A DNA stretch of 24,760 nt from positions 5,078,245 through 5,103,004 of the forward strand of contig NC_049980.1 in NCBI RefSeq assembly GCF_000003815.2. The letters run 5' to 3'. The position numbers and the translations under genes are program-made. The notes under the pieces were generated by a model that saw only the letters and a list, made by a program, of their open reading frames with translations, was not told where the DNA came from and ran no database searches. This DNA comes from Branchiostoma floridae. Its lineage: Eukaryota > Chordata > Leptocardii > Amphioxiformes > Branchiostomatidae. This document shows, piece after piece, positions 20,119 to 24,760 of this stretch (positions are counted from its first letter, which is position 1; the number at the start of each line of letters is the position of its first letter).

Positions 20119-20395
20119 ACAAGCTAGCTTTTCCTTCCATATTTTCTTTGTACTTGTGTACTTTTTTTCCAGGGCCCACACAAGCTAGCTTTTCCTTCCA
20201 TATCTTCTTTGTACGTGTGTACTTTTTTCCACGGCCTACATAAGCTAGCTTTTCCTTCCATATTTTTTAAATTTGTACTTGTGTACTTTTTTCCAGGGCC
20301 TACATAAGCTAGATTTTCCTTCCATATTTCATTTGTACTTTTTTTCCAGGGCCCACACAAGCTAGCTTTTCCTTCCATATCTTCTTTGTACTTGC
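20108..20395 (+). repeat. five-unit minisatellite, units 53-64 bp
   Basis: The landmark AAGCTAG(C/A)TTTTCCTTCC begins at 20121, 20182, 20242, 20306 and 20359, so periods are 61, 60, 64 and 53. Each unit starts 'CCAGGGCC(T/C)ACA', followed by the landmark, 'ATATCTTCTTTGTAC' variants, 'TTGTGTAC' and a T-run. Because several periods are near 60, minus-strand frames stay open and give a repetitive peptide (MEGKASLC.PWKK), which I regard as a by-product. Confidence 0.85.
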
Positions 20396-20397
20396 GA

Positions 20398-20446
20398 CAA
20401 ATTTTACTATTTTTTCAAGCGACCTATAGAGTCTGGTAGAGGTTAG
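20398..20446 (-). repeat. fragment of family IV element end
   Basis: The complement reads 'CCTCTACCAGACTCTATAGG', then 'TCGCTTGAAAAAATAGTAAAA'. This matches 15512-15556 ('CCTCTACCAGGCTCCACAGG', 'TCGCTGGCAAAAAGAGTAAAA') with several substitutions. Only this end is present. Confidence 0.6.
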
Positions 20447-20476
20447 AAAAGGGGGGTGGGAGTTTGTCTATCTAGC

Positions 20477-20598
20477 TAATCTCCAAGCAGATCTTGCTGT
20501 GGCAAATGGGAAGGAGTTATTGGCCACAGCGAAGCCAATAACTCCTCTGCCGGCTAAACTCCTTCCCATTTGCCACAGCAAGATCTGCTTGGAGATTA
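20477..20598. mobile_element. hairpin MITE, family X, with perfect 8-bp target duplication
   Basis: The 42-bp arms at 20477-20518 and 20557-20598 are perfectly complementary, from TAATCTCCAAGCAGATCTTG inward. TATCTAGC lies immediately outside both arms (20469-20476 and 20599-20606), an exact 8-bp direct repeat as left by hAT-like transposases and some other superfamilies. The 38-nt centre adds a second perfect 12-bp stem, GGAGTTATTGGC (20513-20524) with GCCAATAACTCC (20534-20545), which competes with the inner 6 bp of the left arm. Total 122 bp, no coding capacity. Perfect arms and duplication suggest recent insertion. The empty site would read TATCTAGCCTGG, so it landed in a TAGCCTGG repeat. 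Confidence 0.9.
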
Positions 20599-20610
20599 TA
20601 TCTAGCCTGG

Positions 20611-20952
20611 TGCCTTGATGTTTTTTTCTCGGTTACAAAATAATTGATTTTCGCTTGAACTGTTCGCCTTGTGAAGGTCGCTGCGACCAAGCAGTATCAA
20701 AGGTTGGATTTGACCCGTTTTTGTTGGTTCGATAAAAGTTTCTTTGTAAAGGGTTTGGGTAAACAGTGTACCATTTGTTGTCGGTGTTAGAGACATTGTA
20801 GGGGGCGGTTAGATCAGTACACATCGCCAAAGGGACATAATGACATTTACTCTTTCATCGAGGCTTTCAAACATGACGGTATGTTTACTATAGGGCAATA
20901 AATTATGGGGTCACTTTGACCGTTTCTTGTGGTATGTGAATCGTTTTAAATG
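20611..20952. other. unassigned non-coding DNA
   Basis: Two overlapping minus frames (64 and 65 codons) have no recognisable domain. Confidence 0.4.
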
Positions 20953-21167
20953 TAACGCTAGTTCACCTTTATCCGCGAGGTAACCTATTTCCGTTGTTTT
21001 TAAAAAAAAACATTTAGGGAAGTCATGTTGGCGGTTGGTGTTTTCAAATTGCAATAATTTCCAACTAATATTGTATGGCAATTTGGACCACTTGAATTCG
21101 CTATATTTAAACCTCTGTTGTTACAACAGATATAGGTTACCCCGCGAATAAAGGTAAAGTAGCATTA
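20953..21167. mobile_element. foldback element family A, copy 5
   Basis: It runs from TAACGCTAGTTCACCTTTAT to 'GTAGCATTA'. Markers: 'GGTAACCTATTTCCGTTGTT', 'GGTGTTTTCAAATTGCAAT', a poorly conserved centre, 'GGCAATTTGGACCACTTGA', 'CAGATATAGGTTACCCCGCG' and 'AATAAAGGTAAAG'. About 215 bp. The left arm is close to the family pattern, while the right arm is more diverged. Confidence 0.8.
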
Positions 21168-22822
21168 TTTTCTGTTGCAAAAATTTGCTTGGAGGTCATC
21201 TTTATGAAAACAAATTACAAAGAAAATCTTTTTTATTCCTATATATTTTAATGTCTGAATGTTTTGAAATCTGAGTAGTATATATGACTTCATCAGGGCG
21301 CACGCGCATACGCTGTCAACACAAATTTTACCACACTCCTAAGGACTGGTCCATTTCAGTTGAGCAATTGTTTTTTTTTTTTTCTTTTAGACTTTCTTAT
21401 AAGCTCTTTTTTCTTGGGGCCCAAATGGCGCACAGCCTCTGTCTTTGACCTTTTACAAGTTTGGTACCCTGGTATATAACGTCCGAGTCCTCACAAAATA
21501 GTTTTCATCCCCCCAACTGCCGAAATGGAACATCCCAATGTCACTGGATGATGCACGAGCTAAGTAGCGAGCACAAATTAGTCTGGGGCACGAATTTACC
21601 GGGCATGTTCTTATCGCGAGAAGTCAAGTCTCACGGGATTTCGCGAGATGTTGGCATTGCTGTGTGACAATTAGCGCCACCCCCACCCCCCCAGTACAAA
21701 CCTTTCCGCTAGATTTTATGTCAGTGATATTAATATTTACTGAGAAGTCAAACCCCGTAATAGTTACGTAGATTTTGTACCCTACTCTGTACGTACCGTA
21801 TGTACATTCACCCACTTAATATTTGTATGTTAGAATTTTGTTTATCTACATGTATTTAGACCACATTCATTCATTTCATGTATCTAGTCTTTCTTCACCT
21901 GCAATAAGCCCCATGGGCATGAATTTGCAATAAAATATTATTAATATTTACTTGACGCTATACAAAAACTAACCATAGATTTATATGTTGGTCACGCACT
22001 GATAGCTGTACATATTACGTTATATAACTGTCGGCGTGTCCGTATGACCTCTACTTGAAGGACATATATTGTATAGTACCCAGAAGGACACGCTGTAAGT
22101 CCTGTAAGTGTAAGATACAGATGGAATAGATCGAATCGTATAAAATTTTGCGCAAATGCACCTCAAATTACATGGCCAGGAGCCTTGGTAAAAACATTTA
22201 TTTGAGGCTCAGAGGGCATGAAATAAATGAAGTTCAAATTGTCGGCGAGTAGGTAGGTGTATGTGTGAGGGGGTGGGGGTGGAAGTCTTGTCAAGCTTGC
22301 GGTATGTACTGATGTAAGTCCTTTGTTCTTGGAAACCAGAAACCTTTTGAAATGTCTTCAAATGACACAGAAGAATTAATCATCTTCGTCGTCTAACTTT
22401 GTGATACGCCTTGAGATTTATTTGTTTATGATGTTGACATATTTTGTCGATCAAGGTTACGTACGTATGTCTGTGTTTGTCTTCCTCGTTGACACAACCC
22501 TCCTTCATGATCGAATTCTTTGCTTATCTATAGCGGTGGCCAACAAGTACAAACAGGTCCTTCACCCGGCAACATTATATATATAAACTATTCCCCAAGC
22601 ATGCTGATGGAAGTGGGGGTGTCATCGGCGTAAGCTCGTGACCGAGCATTAGTTCATGTCCATCCAGTCTACCCATTATACAACATCGGCTTGTTTGTTT
22701 GAAGCTTTGTTTATTAGCTGTCTACATACACAATATCCTTACTTGGTACAACATACATAATAGTCAGAGCTGCTACGATGGTTCGAGGCCGTTCATTTTG
22801 GTCTCTACCTAGAGAGTACCCA
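21168..22822. other. unassigned non-coding DNA
   Basis: There are a T13 run at 21371-21383 and G-rich 22268-22281. A short GCGTGTCC/GGACACGC inverted pair lies near 22034-22093. No supported gene or element; frames up to 68 codons lack domains. Confidence 0.4.
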
Positions 22823-23734
22823 NNNNNNNNNNNNNNNNNNNNNNNNNNNNNNNNNNNNNNNNNNNNNNNNNNNNNNNNNNNNNNNNNNNNNNNNNNNNNN
22901 NNNNNNNNNNNNNNNNNNNNNNNNNNNNNNNNNNNNNNNNNNNNNNNNNNNNNNNNNNNNNNNNNNNNNNNNNNNNNNNNNNNNNNNNNNNNNNNNNNNN
23001 NNNNNNNNNNNNNNNNNNNNNNNNNNNNNNNNNNNNNNNNNNNNNNNNNNNNNNNNNNNNNNNNNNNNNNNNNNNNNNNNNNNNNNNNNNNNNNNNNNNN
23101 NNNNNNNNNNNNNNNNNNNNNNNNNNNNNNNNNNNNNNNNNNNNNNNNNNNNNNNNNNNNNNNNNNNNNNNNNNNNNNNNNNNNNNNNNNNNNNNNNNNN
23201 NNNNNNNNNNNNNNNNNNNNNNNNNNNNNNNNNNNNNNNNNNNNNNNNNNNNNNNNNNNNNNNNNNNNNNNNNNNNNNNNNNNNNNNNNNNNNNNNNNNN
23301 NNNNNNNNNNNNNNNNNNNNNNNNNNNNNNNNNNNNNNNNNNNNNNNNNNNNNNNNNNNNNNNNNNNNNNNNNNNNNNNNNNNNNNNNNNNNNNNNNNNN
23401 NNNNNNNNNNNNNNNNNNNNNNNNNNNNNNNNNNNNNNNNNNNNNNNNNNNNNNNNNNNNNNNNNNNNNNNNNNNNNNNNNNNNNNNNNNNNNNNNNNNN
23501 NNNNNNNNNNNNNNNNNNNNNNNNNNNNNNNNNNNNNNNNNNNNNNNNNNNNNNNNNNNNNNNNNNNNNNNNNNNNNNNNNNNNNNNNNNNNNNNNNNNN
23601 NNNNNNNNNNNNNNNNNNNNNNNNNNNNNNNNNNNNNNNNNNNNNNNNNNNNNNNNNNNNNNNNNNNNNNNNNNNNNNNNNNNNNNNNNNNNNNNNNNNN
23701 NNNNNNNNNNNNNNNNNNNNNNNNNNNNNNNNNN
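22823..23734. other. assembly gap (912 N)
   Basis: The sequence is 912 consecutive N. The 323-347-residue open frames crossing it are artefacts. Confidence 0.99.
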
Positions 23735-23751
23735 CGGTGTCGATTCATTCT

Positions 23752-23841
23752 GACCAATCAGAGGAGCGATACACACCTGCCTGGCCTGAATCTTTGTGTT
23801 ACGGCGTCATAACCAACGTGAACGGGGACCTCTGATTGGTC
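23752..23841. promoter_or_regulatory. two convergent CCAAT-type boxes, possible promoter
   Basis: GACCAATCAGAGG (23752-23764) and its exact complement CCTCTGATTGGTC (23829-23841) form a 13-bp inverted pair. Both contain CCAATCAG, a good match to NF-Y binding preference. A 'GCTATATGA' TATA-like sequence follows at about 23853. No transcript is identified beside it. It could equally be the remains of an inverted-repeat element cut by the gap. Confidence 0.3.
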
Positions 23842-23985
23842 CGCGGGGCCTGGCTATATGATGATAGAATGTTAATTGCAAATTTTTGCCCGTGGGCTAA
23901 TTGCAGGTAACATGAGAGGTTCAGACCAATATCAAAGGTGTATACTCTAGTCTAAAACTAGTAAAAGCTAACTCTAGGTCCTGGG

Positions 23986-24282
23986 TTATTGGGTTCGACT
24001 CCTTTTTCGAAGACAGTGGAAGACGAAAGATCCCACCTTTTCTATTATGTGTGGGTTTTGTGAAGTTAGAAGGAGAATTGTTTTCTTTTTATCGGTGAAT
24101 GTTGGGAAGTTTGGATGGAATTTGATGGCCTCTTCAAACAGCTCTTTTCTTTCGTGATCATAGAAAGAGCAGTTTGACATAAAATGTGTTTCGTCTTCCA
24201 CCATGTTTGACGTGCACTGTTTGCACGTTCTATCTCCAGACAATTTCGTGCGATTCGGTACGTTGTTGGCCCGATGGTCAGG
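23986..24282 (-). pseudogene. LINE ORF2 C-terminal fragment with zinc-binding motif
   Basis: The minus frame is open from 24282 to a TAA at 23986-23988 (about 98 codons). It carries C-x2-C-x8-ED-x2-HF-x3-C within 'RTCKQCTSNMVEDETHFMSNC', the zinc-binding type of motif found after the reverse transcriptase domain in many non-LTR retrotransposons. It ends 'FVFHCLRKRSRTQ', typical of their C-termini. No initiator is expected: translation should begin far upstream in a full element, so this is 5'-truncated. A TAA at 24283-24285 with 'LTIG'-like coding in another frame just beyond suggests a frameshift. A second fragment is at 17690-17775. The reverse transcriptase itself is absent. Confidence 0.75.
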
Positions 24283-24285
24283 TTA

Positions 24286-24385
24286 ACAATTTAGGCCCCC
24301 TGGTGTTTGACCTGGATACTGCACCTGGATTTACTGTTATGGTATCTTTGGTCCTTGACATGCTGCTGCAGTCCTGATAAGGACA
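24286..24385 (+). repeat. dispersed repeat family P, degenerate copy
   Basis: 'TTTAGGCCCCCTGGTG', 'GGATACTGCACC', 'TTACTGTTATGGTATCT' and 'GGTCCTTGACATGCT' lie in the family order and spacing, but with many differences. It abuts the LINE fragment. Confidence 0.4.
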
Positions 24386-24476
24386 GTGCGTTTTGATGGA
24401 TAGACGCTGCGGCTTGTATCGCTATCAGACTGTCTAGTCTGGGGTGCCTAAGCATTTGCATGAACCCTATGAGATT

Positions 24477-24760
24477 CGTACGAACATTATGTGATACGCA
24501 CGAATCACTACGCGAAAACGCACGAACCTTATGAAAATCACACGAATCACTATGCGAAAACGTACGAACCTTATGGCATTTGCACGAACCTTATGCGAAT
24601 GACGTAATGCCACGTGACCCGACGGAGGACGGCTGGTTTCGCATAAGGTTCGTGCAAATCGCATAAGGTTCGTAAGTTTTCGCATAGCGATTCGTGTGAT
24701 TTTCATAAGGTTAGTGCATTTTCACATAGTGATACGTGCGTATTACATAATGTTCGTACG
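24477..24760. mobile_element. foldback element with tandem sub-repeats, family V (runs off the window)
   Basis: The arms 24477-24599 and 24639-24760 are complementary at roughly 90%, starting CGTACGAACATTATGT and ending ACATAATGTTCGTACG. Each arm consists of about 42-bp sub-units built from 'CACGAATCACTATGCGAAAA' and 'CGTACGAACCTTATG', plus a final 'TGCACGAACCTTATGCGAA'. The 39-nt centre is non-repetitive. It contains TGACGTAA (24600-24607) and an E-box CACGTG (24611-24616). No coding capacity; the 79-codon minus frame is a shadow. The element probably continues past 24760, and its left side may extend to about 24450 ('GCATTTGCATGAACCC'). Confidence 0.8.

Noticed and set aside
22034-22093. 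GCGTGTCC/GGACACGC inverted pair
   Set aside because: Only 8 bp pair cleanly and the flanks do not extend the stem, so it is too weak to call an element.
22714-23812. Open frames of 323-347 residues on both strands
   Set aside because: They cross the 912-N gap; the few real residues at the edges show no domain.
24467-24706. Minus frame of 79 codons rich in Arg/Ile/Phe
   Set aside because: It is generated by the tandem sub-repeats of the foldback element.
1-24760. CRISPR arrays, bacterial operons, tRNA or rRNA genes
   Set aside because: None seen. The repeats are inverted or microsatellite in nature, and the only tRNA-like sequence is the SINE head with imperfect boxes.

Overview
This is non-coding, repeat-rich eukaryotic DNA with two assembly gaps. 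I found no intact protein-coding gene. Nearly all open frames are short, lack recognisable domains, and overlap repeats or microsatellites. The organism is probably a marine invertebrate, most likely a cephalochordate (amphioxus, Branchiostoma-like). That is inference from remembered repeat styles: a family carrying 'CCCTAGCGGCTT', the 'TTCGCGGTGG/CCACCGCGAA' hairpin family, a tRNA-type SINE with a 'CCTTGGGGATGGCACTTAA'-like body, and long CA tracts. It was not tested by a search.

Layout. 1-1000 is unassigned, then a 356-base gap. 1474-5103 holds a palindromic element (1474-1735), a dispersed repeat (1905-2075), a minus-strand SINE (2935-3195), and palindromic elements at 3404-3602, 4043-4164 and 4193-4449; the last is a second copy of the first. 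5084-6575 is a nest of foldback elements: one copy (5255-5751) is split by an insertion and bracketed by another family's ends, and next to it (6251-6575) lies a copy with three arms. 7755-8110 is the longest copy of the dispersed repeat. 9970-10912 holds two strand-asymmetric CA arrays. Further foldback copies lie at 11384-11620, 17045-17268 and 20953-21167. 13184-14820 contains the CGCG-hairpin element and a 147-bp-period duplication. 15485-15714 is another inverted-repeat element.

19985-20606 is a composite: a 101-bp direct repeat, five tandem units of 53-64 bp, and a very well preserved 122-bp hairpin element flanked by a perfect 8-bp target duplication. After the 912-base gap come two oppositely oriented CCAAT boxes, a 5'-truncated LINE 3' end with a zinc-binding Cys/His motif, and at the window edge a 284-bp foldback with tandem sub-repeats.

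How it works together: there is no gene system here. The theme is accumulation of small, mostly non-autonomous inverted-repeat transposons of at least eight families, with nesting, arm duplication and one apparently recent insertion. The only protein-coding remnants I can support are two fragments of the same LINE family (17690-17775 and 23986-24282, both minus strand). A possible 5' exon ending in ATG at a splice donor (19041-19344) is the only weak hint of a host gene.
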